Notes: generated from the sequence alone by a model not told the origin. DNA of 64,000 bases from an uncultured Nostocoides sp. (GCA_937873315.1 CALMQX010000027.1:49721-113720), one strand, 5' to 3'. Counted from the first letter of the stretch, positions 1 to 9,351 are shown. Translations and numbers: made by a program.

Positions 1-284
1 GCTGCCTCGTCGGAGAGGAGCCACGGCCTAAACCGGCGGGCTTCAATCTCCCTGAACCACACGGCATACGGATGCTCCAGCGAGCTGTCGAGGTAGTCCT
101 GCAGTGATTGCTCAGCGGGCCGGGCCGCAATGTGATCAAAGATTGAGGCCCGGATCACCACGTCGTACCTGAGCGGGGAGATCAACGCTCGGATATCGAG
201 GGTCGCGGCTCCCTTGACCTTAGGCCGCCAAGTGACGGCCCGCCGCACTGTGCGAGCGGCGGTTGCCGACAACGAACGCCGCAC
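1..284 (-). CDS. Unidentified protein, N-terminal part only
   Basis: The reverse strand stays open from about 293 to the left edge and reads as a soluble basic-then-acidic protein beginning MRRSLSATAART. The C-terminus lies outside the window. I place the start at a GTG at 284 because AAGGA lies about ten bases upstream; a second GTG at 293 is the alternative, and an in-frame stop lies just upstream of it. No motif was recognised in the roughly 94 visible residues. It is divergent from the glycosyltransferase at 474, so it probably belongs to the same polysaccharide region, but no function can be assigned. Confidence 0.55.
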   Translation of the reverse strand, partial: MRRSLSATAARTVRRAVTWRPKVKGAATLDIRALISPLRYDVVIRASIFDHIAARPAEQSLQDYLDSSLEHPYAVWFREIEARRFRPWLLSDEA

Positions 285-473
285 GACTTCCACATCCTTG
301 CTGTCAACATAGGTCCCTCAGCGACCTACCCCTGGCTCGATTCTACGAGTCGTTGAGCGGATTGTCTGGGTCTTGCAACCTTCCCACCCCACCTATGGTG
401 GACTGAGACAGCATTTCTGGGAGCGTCACATCAGGGAGATGGCGCGGGCAGAGGAGAAAGGGGCAGCGGTCGG

Positions 474-1724
474 GTGCGCATCTTGCATGTGAACAAATTC
501 CTGTACCGGCGAGGTGGAGCCGAGGGCTACCTCCTGGATGTGTCGGCGCTGCAGCGCGCCCGCGGAGACATCGTCGAGTACTGGGGCATGGCTCACCCGG
601 AAAACCTGCCGGGTGCACTCCTCGAGGACACCTTCGCCCCGAATGTAGAACTCGAGCCGGCCCCTGGCGGATTGCGGGGCCTTTCGGCGGCAGCGCGCAT
701 GGTGTGGCACCCCGCCAGCCGATCGGGTCTAGCGCAGGCGATCGCCCGTTTCAAACCCGACGTCGTTCACTATCACAATGTCTACCACCAACTTTCGCCG
801 TCGATCCTGCAGGCCGTGGCGGCCGCCGGAATACCGTCGGTGATGACCCTGCATGACTACAAGTTGGCGTGCCCCAACTACCAGATGCTCGACCACGGGC
901 AACTCTGCGATGCCTGCGTGACGGGCAGCACCCTGAATGCCATCCGGCGCCGCTGCAAGGGGGGCTCACTGGGCGGCAGCACGGTGCTCGCGCTGGAATC
1001 CGGGATCCACCGTCGCTTGCATGCCTACGACCCGGTGGACCTCTTCATCTCCCCGAGCCATTTCTTGAGATCAGTGATGCTGCGGGCGGGCCTGGGGGAA
1101 GAACGGATCCGGACCATTCACAACGTCGTTGATCTCCCACCCCGCGCCCAAGCCACCCACCAGGAGTCTCGGGTGGTCTTCGCCGGAAGGCTGAGCCATG
1201 AGAAGGGAGTCGATACCTTGGTGCGAGCCGCAGGGCTCCTACCTGCCGGCATTGAAGTGCACATCGCGGGTGACGGGCCGCTGCGGGCTGAACTCGAGTC
1301 GCTGGCCCACACCCTGGCCCCGGGGAAGGTCACCTTCCACGGCAGATTGTCCGGCTCGGACGTGGCCGCCCTGGTCCACGGTTCGTTGGCGATGGCGGTT
1401 CCCTCCCGATGGTTTGAGAATCAACCGATGACCATCCTCGAGGCGTTCGCTGCCAGCGTTCCGCCCATCGTGACGGCACTGGGCGGGATGCCGGAACTGG
1501 TCGAAGACGGCGTCCAGGGTCTGGTCGTGCCCCATGATGATCCCGCCGCCCTGGCCGAGGCGATCATCCGACTCGCCAAAGACCCCGAGGCCGCAAGCGC
1601 AATGGGACGCGAAGGGCGCCGTCGACTGGATCGTGAGTTCACCCCGGAGGGGCATCTGGCCGCCTTGGATGAGGCCTATCGCGATGCCAGCGAGCGCCGC
1701 CACAATGGCGGTGGGCGACGATGA
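474..1724 (+). CDS. GT4-family glycosyltransferase
   Basis: A 416-residue retaining GT-B glycosyltransferase of family GT4, expected to add a nucleotide-activated sugar to a growing surface glycan on the cytoplasmic side of the membrane. The N-terminal Rossmann half opens with HVNKFLYRRGGAEGYL, the glycine-rich acceptor-side loop typical of the family. The C-terminal half carries the donor-binding E-x7-E stretch ENQPMTILEAFAASVPP (about residues 318-334) followed by GGMPELVEDGVQGLVV. The start is GTG, with a purine-rich tract (gaggagaaagg) slightly distant upstream. Its stop overlaps the start of the sulfotransferase by ATGA, so the two are translationally coupled. Sugar donor and acceptor cannot be told from sequence. 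Confidence 0.9.
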   Translation: MRILHVNKFLYRRGGAEGYLLDVSALQRARGDIVEYWGMAHPENLPGALLEDTFAPNVELEPAPGGLRGLSAAARMVWHPASRSGLAQAIARFKPDVVHYHNVYHQLSPSILQAVAAAGIPSVMTLHDYKLACPNYQMLDHGQLCDACVTGSTLNAIRRRCKGGSLGGSTVLALESGIHRRLHAYDPVDLFISPSHFLRSVMLRAGLGEERIRTIHNVVDLPPRAQATHQESRVVFAGRLSHEKGVDTLVRAAGLLPAGIEVHIAGDGPLRAELESLAHTLAPGKVTFHGRLSGSDVAALVHGSLAMAVPSRWFENQPMTILEAFAASVPPIVTALGGMPELVEDGVQGLVVPHDDPAALAEAIIRLAKDPEAASAMGREGRRRLDREFTPEGHLAALDEAYRDASERRHNGGGRR

Positions 1725-2653
1725 CGGCGCCGATCCGCCTGCTCTTCGTCGCCGGTGCCGGACGCAGCGGCACGACGATCCTGAACACGATTCTGGGCCA
1801 GGTTCCCGGGATGGTCGCCGTCGGCGAGGTGCGCTACATCTGGGAGCGAGCTTTTGGGGAAAACCACCGATGCGGGTGCGGTGAGCCCTTCGCGCGCTGC
1901 CCCTTCTGGTCGGACGTCATTGACCGCGCGTTTGGTCCGGCGGGGCCGCCCGCACCCGGGCCGGTCTCTGCGGACCTCTTGGCACGGCTACGCATCCTGC
2001 GGGTCCCGGCCATGCTGGCGCGATCGGCCGTTGGACGATCCGCCGTCCCAGAGCACCCCCATGACGCCGCTATCGCGGCCATCTATCAGGCCTTGGCCGA
2101 CACACCAGGGGTCGAGGTTATTGTCGACTCCTCGAAGCTGCCGCCCTACGGCAAACTCCTCGAACGCCTCCCCGGGGTTGAGCTCAGTGTCGTCAATGTC
2201 GTGCGGGATCCTCGCGCGAATGCCTGGTCCTGGCGCAGGGTCAAGCGCACCAATGACCGCGACGATGGAGCGACGATGGAGCGGCTTGCGCTGTGGCGCA
2301 GTTCCTTGGTCTGGTCAGCGTGGAACACCCTGCTTGGCGTGTGGTGGCCGCCAGGTCCACGAAGCCTGAATGTCCGATATGAGGACTTCGTGGTCCGACC
2401 CAAAGAAATCACCAAGGAGATTGTCTCCATGGTCGGCGGACGAACGGACGCATTGCCATTCGTCGACGAGCGCAGCATTTCGCTCGCGCCCACACACACG
2501 GTGGCGGGCAACCCCAACCGGCACCAGCAAGGCACCGTCACGATCCGCCTGGACGATGAATGGGCTCAAGCGATGCCTGGTCCGCAGAAGTGGTTCGTCA
2601 CGGCGCTGACATTCCCGCTCTTGCGCCGACTCGGCTACCGCTTCAAGGTCTAG
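1721..2653 (+). CDS. PAPS-dependent sulfotransferase
   Basis: A 310-residue cytoplasmic sulfotransferase that should transfer sulfate from 3'-phosphoadenosine-5'-phosphosulfate to a carbohydrate or small-molecule acceptor. The 5'-phosphosulfate loop is GAGRSGTTIL at residues 12-21, and the 3'-phosphate region is VVNVVRDPRANAWSWRR near residues 156-172. A CGCGEPFARCPFW segment near residue 50 is typical of one bacterial branch of the family. It overlaps the upstream glycosyltransferase by four bases, so its acceptor is probably the same glycan. Sulfate activation genes (cysD, cysN, cysQ) lie 4-7 kb away in the opposite direction next to a polysaccharide initiating transferase, which supports a sulfated exopolymer. 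Acceptor identity is inference. Confidence 0.85.
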   Translation: MTAPIRLLFVAGAGRSGTTILNTILGQVPGMVAVGEVRYIWERAFGENHRCGCGEPFARCPFWSDVIDRAFGPAGPPAPGPVSADLLARLRILRVPAMLARSAVGRSAVPEHPHDAAIAAIYQALADTPGVEVIVDSSKLPPYGKLLERLPGVELSVVNVVRDPRANAWSWRRVKRTNDRDDGATMERLALWRSSLVWSAWNTLLGVWWPPGPRSLNVRYEDFVVRPKEITKEIVSMVGGRTDALPFVDERSISLAPTHTVAGNPNRHQQGTVTIRLDDEWAQAMPGPQKWFVTALTFPLLRRLGYRFKV

Positions 2654-2663
2654 GGATCGGCCA

Positions 2664-2688
2664 AACGGATGATGCGGGCTCATCCGTT
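2664..2688 (+). terminator. Hairpin after the GT4-sulfotransferase pair
   Basis: AACGGATGA and TCATCCGTT form a perfect 9-bp stem around a seven-base loop, 11 bases after the sulfotransferase stop. No long T run follows, so it may be a weak or factor-assisted terminator. The rest of 2689-2850 shows no gene and must hold the promoter of the next one. Confidence 0.6.
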
Positions 2689-2850
2689 CAGCTAGAGAGC
2701 CCCGCGCACGTCTCTCGTTCCGGACGCCAAGGCTTGAAGGCTGTGCCCGAAGCCTCGAAATGGCCTAGCCTATCGACACGGATTCTTGCTGAGGGGCAGG
2801 GACTATGAGGAATGCGTACCGGAACACCCTAGAACCTCGAGGTAAATCAC

Positions 2851-4863
2851 GTGAAGTTTCATCAACTGCTCGCTGTAGCCGCAAGCGGGGCACTGGCCAT
2901 TGGCCTGTCCTCTCCTGCGAGCGTGGCCGGCGCAGATTCGCCGGATGGCATCTCGGTGAATGCCGCTCGAACGTGGAGCACGAACGGTCGCGTGAACGCG
3001 ATCCACGTGGTCGCGGACGGCGTCATCGTCGGTGGCGACTTCACCGAGGTGTACTCCCCTTCTGGCCAGGCAACACCGGCAACGAGGGTCGCTAAATACC
3101 TTCCGGACGAGGGCCGCTTTGACCCGACCTTCTCGGTATCGGCAAATGCCACGGTCAACGCCTTCGCCTCCGACGGCAGCACTCTCTGGGTGGGTGGCGA
3201 CTTCACGACCATCAACGGAGTTGCCCACGAGTCACTAGCCGCGGTGGATCTCGACACCGGAGACACCCTCGCGGGCTGGATGGGATCGACCACCATCGCG
3301 GTGGACGCGCTCTCATCAGCCGGCGGATGGCTGTACGTCGGTGGGCCCTTCACGACGGTCACCGATGCGTATGGCACCGCCAGCCGCTCCTTCCTGGTTC
3401 GGATGAACCCGGTCACCGGGCTCGTCGATACCACCTGGCAGCCGATCGCTAGTGCTCGAGTCCGCACGATCCTCTCGGATGGCCCGACCAACCGCACGTA
3501 CATCGGTGGCGACTTCACCACGATCAATGGCATGGGGTCTCTCGGACGGATCGCGAAGGCAGACTCGGTGACGGGTGCCTTCGACCTCAACTTCGTGTCG
3601 GGGGCGACAAACCAAGGGTCTCGCTCCCCAGCGTTCGCGCTGTCGTTGGACGGCAACAGCCTGCTGGCCGGCGTTGGCGGCTCGGGTGGCGGCTGCTCAC
3701 TGCTGGATGCCTCGACTGGTGCGACCCAATGGAGTAAGCACACGACCGGCGATGTCACCGGTGCGGTCATCAAGGGTGCCTACAGCTACTGCGGCGGCCA
3801 CTTCAGTGGCACCGCGTCCTTTGAAGGGCTGGACCGCAACAAGATGGCGTCCGTGGTCACGGCTACTGGTGCCATCACCAGCTACGCGCCCAATATCAAC
3901 AGCGCCCTGGGCATTTTCTCCATGGCGGAGTCGCCCGATGCCGTCTTCGCTGGCGGAGACTTCACCCGAATTGGCCCGAGTGCTCAACAGGGCCTGGGCA
4001 TGTTCCGGGATCTCGATGCGCTCAGCACACCAGCAGCACCGACCAACTTGTCGGCGATTGCCGGGGACCACCAGATCGTGCTCACGTGGAATGTGCCTGA
4101 CACCGATGGTGGATCGCCGATTCTTAGTTACCGGGTTATCCGCTCAAGCGCCTCGCAACCGCCGGCGCAGGTCGCGACAGTTCGCCAACCGACCTTCGCC
4201 GACAACTACCCGCGCAATGGCACCACCTATACGTACACGATCATCGCGAACTCCGCGGTCGGGGACTCGCTCAACTCCGATGCCGCCTCCGCAACCCCGA
4301 TGGCTGGACTGCTCAACGCTCCGAGTGCCCCCCGCAGCCTGACACTCGTGCCGGGCACCGGCACGATCGCGCTCAGCTGGCAGGCGCCGACGTCGAGTGG
4401 GGGCTCGCCCCTGGTCGAGTACCGTCTGTACCGCAGCACCGAGGCCGGGCTGGAGGAGCTCTACACCACCCTGGATCCGACGGCGCTGTCCTATGTGGAC
4501 ACCGCGGTCGTGATCGGGACCCGCTACTTCTACCAGGTGGCTGCGGTCAACGTGGTTGGCCAGGGTCCGCTCACAGGTGAAAAGAGCGCAGTCCCGGCTA
4601 GCGGAGTGCCCAGCAAGCCGGTGCTGTCAGCAACGGCAACGCACCCTGTCCAGTTGTCCTGGACGATCGGCGACACCGGCTCCAGTCCGCTGACCAAGGT
4701 ACAGATCACCCGGGACGGCGTCCGCCTGGTGAACCTGGCCCCCATGATGAGTTATACCGACAACTCTGCCCTTTCGGGCCACACCTACACCTACCGGGTG
4801 CGTGCCCAGAACTCGGCCGGTTGGAGCCCCTACTCCATCGCGGTCACGGTGACTGTTCCATAG
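2851..4863 (+). CDS. Secreted GGDFT-repeat and fibronectin type III protein
   Basis: A 670-residue exported protein. Residues 1-28 form a signal peptide (basic MKFHQ, hydrophobic core, cleavage near SVAGADS). Residues 40-390 repeat a short unit around VGGDFT about every 45-60 residues (VIVGGDFTEV, LWVGGDFTTING, LYVGGPFTTV, TYIGGDFTTING, CGGHFSG, VFAGGDFTRIG), the layout of a beta-propeller-like domain. Three fibronectin III domains follow (about 390-480, 490-585, 588-670), each with the APSAPRSLTLVPG-like start and YTYRVRAQNSAGWS-like end. There is no LPXTG motif or C-terminal membrane helix, so it is probably secreted or held non-covalently. GAGG precedes the GTG start. It lies between polysaccharide genes, so matrix or glycan binding is a reasonable inference only. 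Confidence 0.85.
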   Translation: MKFHQLLAVAASGALAIGLSSPASVAGADSPDGISVNAARTWSTNGRVNAIHVVADGVIVGGDFTEVYSPSGQATPATRVAKYLPDEGRFDPTFSVSANATVNAFASDGSTLWVGGDFTTINGVAHESLAAVDLDTGDTLAGWMGSTTIAVDALSSAGGWLYVGGPFTTVTDAYGTASRSFLVRMNPVTGLVDTTWQPIASARVRTILSDGPTNRTYIGGDFTTINGMGSLGRIAKADSVTGAFDLNFVSGATNQGSRSPAFALSLDGNSLLAGVGGSGGGCSLLDASTGATQWSKHTTGDVTGAVIKGAYSYCGGHFSGTASFEGLDRNKMASVVTATGAITSYAPNINSALGIFSMAESPDAVFAGGDFTRIGPSAQQGLGMFRDLDALSTPAAPTNLSAIAGDHQIVLTWNVPDTDGGSPILSYRVIRSSASQPPAQVATVRQPTFADNYPRNGTTYTYTIIANSAVGDSLNSDAASATPMAGLLNAPSAPRSLTLVPGTGTIALSWQAPTSSGGSPLVEYRLYRSTEAGLEELYTTLDPTALSYVDTAVVIGTRYFYQVAAVNVVGQGPLTGEKSAVPASGVPSKPVLSATATHPVQLSWTIGDTGSSPLTKVQITRDGVRLVNLAPMMSYTDNSALSGHTYTYRVRAQNSAGWSPYSIAVTVTVP

Positions 4864-4881
4864 CGCAGCCGTCGCAGTAAC

Positions 4882-4918
4882 GGATGGGGCCCCAGGCGAA
4901 ACGCCTGGGGCCCCATCC
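4882..4918. terminator. Bidirectional terminator between convergent genes
   Basis: A perfect 17-bp stem (GGATGGGGCCCCAGGCG and its complement) with an AAA loop lies 18 bases after the stop of the fibronectin III gene and 21 bases past the stop of the leftward glycosyltransferase. It can serve both strands. Confidence 0.9.
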
Positions 4919-4939
4919 AATTGGCAGAGGTTTGCTGCC

Positions 4940-6208
4940 TCACCGGGGGTTTTGCGCCACCACGGAGGTGTAGACACCGGCCAATTCATCGGCCGCCACC
5001 GCCCAGCTGTAGGGCTTGAGCAGGTACTCGACCTCGTCACGGGCAGCGGCCCGGACACCAGCGCCGCCGTCCAGGATTGTCCCGAGGGCACGGCTCAGGC
5101 TCGCCGCGTCACCCTGGTTGAACAACACATGCGCTCCGCAGGAGCACTCGTCAAGCACCTCGCGGTGGGGAGCAATATCTGAGGCCACGACCGGGATGCC
5201 GTACGAGATGGCTTCGAGCAGCGTCAGCGGAAGCCCCTCGAGATCCGAGGGCTGCACAAAGGCCGCGGCATTGGTGTACAGCGCGCGCAGGTCAGCTCCG
5301 TGGAGGTAGCCGGGGAAGACCACCCGCTCATCCGCGGCGGCCGCCTGGTGGAGTGAGGCGACATAGTCGTCGGTGAACGAGGATCCCCCGACGATGGCGA
5401 CCTTGACGTCCTGGGGCAGCGCCTTCATGGCCTCGATCAGCAGATCTGGCCGCTTCTCCGGCACGACCCGCCCAACGAAGAGGACGTACCGCCCAGGAGT
5501 AAGTCCGAACTCAGCCGCGAGGGCATCAGGGAGCGGCTCCACCTGCGGGGCGGCAACCCCATTGGGGATATAGCGCGCATCGGTGTCAAAGCGCTCCGAG
5601 TAGTGCTCCGCCAGGGTCTTGCTAACGGTGACCACCTGATCGGGCACGTGTCCACTCATCCAGTGGGCCAGATTGAGCACCTTGGCGGCCAGCCCACCCC
5701 ACTTGGCCCGCTCGTTGTCCAAGCCATGCACCGTGAGCACAACCTTCTGGCGCCCGAGGAAGCGCGGCAGCGGTGCAGCCAGGCCCGGTCCCATAGCGTG
5801 GTAGTGAATGACGTCGGCACCGGAAGCCATCGCGTGCACGGTGGAGGTGAACGAATGAACAATGGCATCGAGATGCTTGCTCTTGATGGTCGGCGTGACC
5901 TTGAGCCGAATTCCTCTGTAGGACTCTGGGATAACAGCGCCATCTGCGTACGTGGTGCGGCAGTAGGCCGTCACCTCAAGATCCTTGCGGGCGCTCAGCA
6001 ACTCACCTAGCTGCTCGACATGGTGCTCGATCCCGCCGAAGGTCGCGGGCAAGCCCTTTTGACCGATCATTGCCACCTTGAGCGGACCAGACCGGTTCCT
6101 GCGCCCGGGCCGCAACCGCTGAAGGCCCCGCGAAACTCCACTTACGCCCGACGCCGTGCGCGCCCCTGCCGCATCGCTTCCACGACCAGGCGAAACCAAA
6201 AATGCCAT
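4940..6208 (-). CDS. GT4-family glycosyltransferase, DUF1972-like N-terminus
   Basis: A 422-residue GT-B enzyme. After a basic, Ser/Arg-rich leader, the catalytic region begins at LKVAMIGQKGLPATFGGIEH, matching the DUF1972-type start (IGxRGIPAxYGGxE) seen in rhamnosyl- and galactosyltransferases of capsule clusters. The donor half has RYVLFVGRVVPEKRPDLLIEA and the E-x7-E motif EGLPLTLLEAISYGIPVVASD. I chose the ATG at 6208 because AGGGGAT lies about nine bases upstream; a GTG at 6262 would add 18 residues without a good ribosome site. It stands alone and leftward, separated from cysN by a terminator. It probably extends the repeat unit started by the glycosylphosphotransferase at 9407-10939. 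Sugar specificity is unknown. Confidence 0.88.
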   Translation of the reverse strand: MAFLVSPGRGSDAAGARTASGVSGVSRGLQRLRPGRRNRSGPLKVAMIGQKGLPATFGGIEHHVEQLGELLSARKDLEVTAYCRTTYADGAVIPESYRGIRLKVTPTIKSKHLDAIVHSFTSTVHAMASGADVIHYHAMGPGLAAPLPRFLGRQKVVLTVHGLDNERAKWGGLAAKVLNLAHWMSGHVPDQVVTVSKTLAEHYSERFDTDARYIPNGVAAPQVEPLPDALAAEFGLTPGRYVLFVGRVVPEKRPDLLIEAMKALPQDVKVAIVGGSSFTDDYVASLHQAAAADERVVFPGYLHGADLRALYTNAAAFVQPSDLEGLPLTLLEAISYGIPVVASDIAPHREVLDECSCGAHVLFNQGDAASLSRALGTILDGGAGVRAAARDEVEYLLKPYSWAVAADELAGVYTSVVAQNPR

Positions 6209-6378
6209 GGATGAATCCCCTGAATCCCTGCGTCCGAAGTCCCTGCGAATCCGGATCATCACACCCCTGCGATGCGATTCCCACTGATTCTACCCGGCCC
6301 GCGCGACACGAACAACCGGTATGCGAAATCCACAGCGGACTCGCCAGCTCACGAGCAGTGCCGCACCGAAGGGCGACG

Positions 6379-6416
6379 CGTTGTGGGGGCCGCTCGGCTC
6401 CGCGGCCCCCACAACG
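6379..6416 (-). terminator. Terminator of the glycosylphosphotransferase-cysQDN operon
   Basis: CGTTGTGGGGGCCGC pairs with GCGGCCCCCACAACG over 15 bp around an eight-base loop, starting ten bases past the cysN stop. It closes the leftward operon. Confidence 0.85.
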
Positions 6417-6425
6417 GCGCCGCCA

Positions 6426-7676
6426 CTAGGGCAGGTGGATCATCCCGGCCGCGACCGTGCGGTTCGTGCCTTCATCGATCAGCACGAAGCCGCCGGTGGT
6501 CCGGTTGGTGCCATAGTCATCGCACAGGAGCGGGACCGTGGTCCGCAGCCGGATACGCCCAATGTCGTTGAGGGAGAGGCTCGTTGCCGCCTCGTCGCGA
6601 TGCAGTGTGTTGACATCAAGCCGGTACTGCAGGTCCTTGACGATGCAGCGAGCGGACCGCGTGGTGTGCTTGATGGAGTACTTCTTGCCGACCTGGAAGG
6701 GTGCGGTCTCATCCATCCAGCAGATCATCGCGTCGATGTCCTGGGTCACCGTGGGTGCATTGTGCGGGCGACAGATGAGGTCCCCCCGAGAGATGTCGAT
6801 TTCATCCTCAAGGCGGATGGTCACCGCCATCGGCGGGTAAGCCTCCTCGACCTCCTTGCCAGCGATCTCGACGGCCGCGATCTTGGAGGAGAAGCCCGAG
6901 GGCAGCACCATCACATCGTCGCCCTTCTTCAGGACGCCGCCGGCGATCTGACCGGCATACCCGCGGTAGTCGTGGTACTCGTCGCTGATCGGGCGCACCA
7001 CATACTGAACCGGGAACCGTGCATCGATGAGGTTGCGGTCACTGGCCACGTGTACGTGCTCCAGATGATGCAAGAGGCTCGGCCCGTCGTACCACGGCAT
7101 GTTCTCCGAGCGATCGACGACGTTGTCTCCGCGAAGCGCGGAGACCGGGATGACCTCCAGATCGCGGACCCGCAACTTGGTGGCGAACGCGGTGAACTCG
7201 GCGTGAATGCGGTCGAAGACCTGCTGGTCCCAGTCGACTAGGTCCATCTTGTTGACGACGAGCACGAGGTGCGGCACCTGGAGCAGGGTCGCCAAGAAGG
7301 CGTGCCGACGGCTCTGCTCGACCAGGCCCTTGCGCGCGTCCACGAGGATCAGGGCAAGGTCGGCGGTCGAGGCGCCGGTGACCATATTGCGGGTGTACTG
7401 AATGTGGCCAGGCGTGTCCGCGATGATGAACTTGCGCTTGGGGGAAGCGAAGTAGCGGTAAGCCACATCAATGGTGATGCCTTGCTCTCGCTCGGCCCGA
7501 AGCCCGTCGGTGAGCAACGCGAGGTTGACGTTCTCGTCCCCACGCTCGCGGGAAACCCGCTCGACCGCGTCGATCTGGTCCTCGAAGACCGTCTTGCTGT
7601 CATAGAGAAGGCGGCCGATCAGAGTGCTCTTGCCGTCGTCGACCGAGCCGGCGGTGGCGAATCGCAGAATATCCAT
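6426..7676 (-). CDS. cysN: Sulfate adenylyltransferase GTPase subunit
   Basis: CysN is the regulatory GTPase of ATP sulfurylase; GTP hydrolysis drives formation of adenosine 5'-phosphosulfate by CysD. The 416-residue protein shows the G1 loop GSVDDGKSTLIGRLL (residues 10-24), the switch DTPGHIQYTRNMVTG, and NKMDLVDW for guanine recognition, followed by EF-Tu-like beta-barrels. It ends there: the C-terminal APS kinase (CysC) domain found in CysNC fusions of mycobacteria is absent, so this operon alone yields APS but not PAPS. Its ATG overlaps the cysD stop as TGATG, giving tight coupling. A strong hairpin follows the stop. Confidence 0.96.
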   Translation of the reverse strand: MDILRFATAGSVDDGKSTLIGRLLYDSKTVFEDQIDAVERVSRERGDENVNLALLTDGLRAEREQGITIDVAYRYFASPKRKFIIADTPGHIQYTRNMVTGASTADLALILVDARKGLVEQSRRHAFLATLLQVPHLVLVVNKMDLVDWDQQVFDRIHAEFTAFATKLRVRDLEVIPVSALRGDNVVDRSENMPWYDGPSLLHHLEHVHVASDRNLIDARFPVQYVVRPISDEYHDYRGYAGQIAGGVLKKGDDVMVLPSGFSSKIAAVEIAGKEVEEAYPPMAVTIRLEDEIDISRGDLICRPHNAPTVTQDIDAMICWMDETAPFQVGKKYSIKHTTRSARCIVKDLQYRLDVNTLHRDEAATSLSLNDIGRIRLRTTVPLLCDDYGTNRTTGGFVLIDEGTNRTVAAGMIHLP

Positions 7677-8590
7677 CAGAAGTACCCCTCACGCTTGCGG
7701 TCTTCCATGGCCGCCTCGCTGAACTTGTCGTCACCTCGGGTCGCGCCGCGCTCGGTGATGCGGGTGGTCGCGACCTCGTCGACGATCTTGTCGATGGTGT
7801 CCGCGTCCGATTCGACGGCCGCGGTCAGGCTGGCGTCTCCGACCGTGCGGTAACGCACCTGGCGCGTCGTGACCTGCTCACCCTCCCGGGCCTGGATGAA
7901 CTCGTTGACGGCATACAACATGCCCCCGCGGTCGACGACCTCGCGTTCGTGCGCGTAATAGATCGAGGGCAGCTCGATCTCCTCGCGGCGGATGTAATGC
8001 CAAATGTCGAGCTCAGTCCAGTTCGACAGTGGGAACACCCGGATGGACTCACCCGCGTGGATTCGCCCGTTGTAGATCGACCACAACTCGGGACGCTGGT
8101 TCTTGGGATCCCACTGACCGAACTCGTCACGGAAGGAGTAGATCCGCTCCTTGGCGCGGGCCTTATCCTCATCGCGCCGGGCACCACCGAAGATGGCGGT
8201 ATACGCGCCTCGCTCAATGGCGTCGAGCAGCACCGGGGTCTGGATCCGGTTGCGGGTGCCGTCGGGCGGCTCGACCACGGAACCGGAGTCGATCGCATCC
8301 TGGACCTTGGCCACCACGAGGTTCACCCCCAAGCGCCCCACGGTGCGATCGCGATACTCCAGCACCTCGGGGAAGTTGTGGCCGGTATCCACATGCAGCA
8401 CCGGGAAGGGCACCCGGGCCGGGTGGAATGCCTTAGCGGCCACATGCAGCATGACGATGGAGTCCTTGCCGCCGGAGAAGAGCAACACAGGCTTCTCGAA
8501 CTCGGCGACCACCTCCCGCATAATGAACATGGCTTCGGCCTCGAGGGTGTCCAGCTGGCTGAGCTGGTAGAGGCCCTGCGGTGTACTCAC
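7676..8590 (-). CDS. cysD: Sulfate adenylyltransferase catalytic subunit
   Basis: CysD transfers AMP from ATP to sulfate to make APS, in complex with CysN. The 304-residue protein has the PP-loop LLFSGGKDSIVMLH near residue 36, the family stretches AIFGGARRDEDKARAKER and FPLSNWTELDIWHYI, and the C-terminal RKREGYF. Length matches the family. The GTG start lies inside the end of cysQ (GTGA overlap) and the stop overlaps cysN, so cysQ, cysD and cysN are translated as one coupled block. Co-transcription with a polysaccharide initiating transferase suggests the APS is destined at least partly for glycan sulfation rather than only cysteine synthesis; that is inference. Confidence 0.96.
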   Translation of the reverse strand: MSTPQGLYQLSQLDTLEAEAMFIMREVVAEFEKPVLLFSGGKDSIVMLHVAAKAFHPARVPFPVLHVDTGHNFPEVLEYRDRTVGRLGVNLVVAKVQDAIDSGSVVEPPDGTRNRIQTPVLLDAIERGAYTAIFGGARRDEDKARAKERIYSFRDEFGQWDPKNQRPELWSIYNGRIHAGESIRVFPLSNWTELDIWHYIRREEIELPSIYYAHEREVVDRGGMLYAVNEFIQAREGEQVTTRQVRYRTVGDASLTAAVESDADTIDKIVDEVATTRITERGATRGDDKFSEAAMEDRKREGYF

Positions 8591-9351
8591 GGGTGTCCCT
8601 CACTCGTCAGATTGGCGATCGCGGCCAGGAGTGGCCCTGCGATCTCGGGTCGGCAGATAAGCAGGTCAGGCAGAAGCGGATTAGCACGGTTGTACGCCAA
8701 CGCGCTCCCGTCGATCCGGCTGGCGTGCAGTCCGGACGCAAGAGCGACCGCAACGGGAGCGGCAGAGTCCCATTCGTACTGGCCACCGGCATGCACATAG
8801 GCATCGACGGTGTCATCCAGTACTGCGGTCGCCTTAATCCCTGCCGAGCCCATCGGCACCAACTCGGCACCCAGTCGCTCAGCGAGGGCCGTGACGAATG
8901 CCGGTGGGCGGCTGCGGCTGACCGCAAGGCGGATGGTCTCAGGCAGGCCCTGGGGACGCATTGGCGGCTGGTCGGTCGCCAGAATGTCACCGCGAGCGGG
9001 CCGACCCACGGCGCCGGCGACGAGAGCGCCGTCCTCCCACAGGGCTACGTGCACAGCCCAGTCGTCCCGCGGAATCTCGCCGAACTCGCGGGTGCCATCC
9101 AAGGGATCAACGATCCAGACGCGCCGCGCGGACAGTCGTGCGTGGTCGTCCTTGCCTTCCTCAGACAGGACCGCGTCATCCGGACGAGCCTCGCGCAGCG
9201 CGTCCATCAGCAACTCATGTGACTTGGCGTCTCCCGCGGCTCGCAGTTCCCCGGCATCCTCGGGCGCCCCCGCCCACTCCTCTCGGATGCTCAGCAGGAG
9301 GTCGCCTGCCCGCTGCGCTAACTCGCGCGCCAAGGCATGGTCGTCGGTCAT
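8587..9351 (-). CDS. cysQ: 3'(2'),5'-bisphosphate nucleotidase, inositol monophosphatase family
   Basis: CysQ removes the 3' phosphate from PAP, the inhibitory by-product of PAPS-using sulfotransferases and PAPS reductase. The 254-residue protein has all three metal-binding motifs of the family: LSEEGKDD, WIVDPLDGTREF and WDSAAPVAVA. I start it at the ATG at 9351, preceded by GAGGGAT; an upstream extension in the same frame lacks family similarity. It lies 55 bases after the glycosylphosphotransferase stop and overlaps cysD by four bases. A PAP-clearing enzyme makes most sense if PAPS is consumed, which fits the nearby sulfotransferase. Confidence 0.9.
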   Translation of the reverse strand: MTDDHALARELAQRAGDLLLSIREEWAGAPEDAGELRAAGDAKSHELLMDALREARPDDAVLSEEGKDDHARLSARRVWIVDPLDGTREFGEIPRDDWAVHVALWEDGALVAGAVGRPARGDILATDQPPMRPQGLPETIRLAVSRSRPPAFVTALAERLGAELVPMGSAGIKATAVLDDTVDAYVHAGGQYEWDSAAPVAVALASGLHASRIDGSALAYNRANPLLPDLLICRPEIAGPLLAAIANLTSEGHP

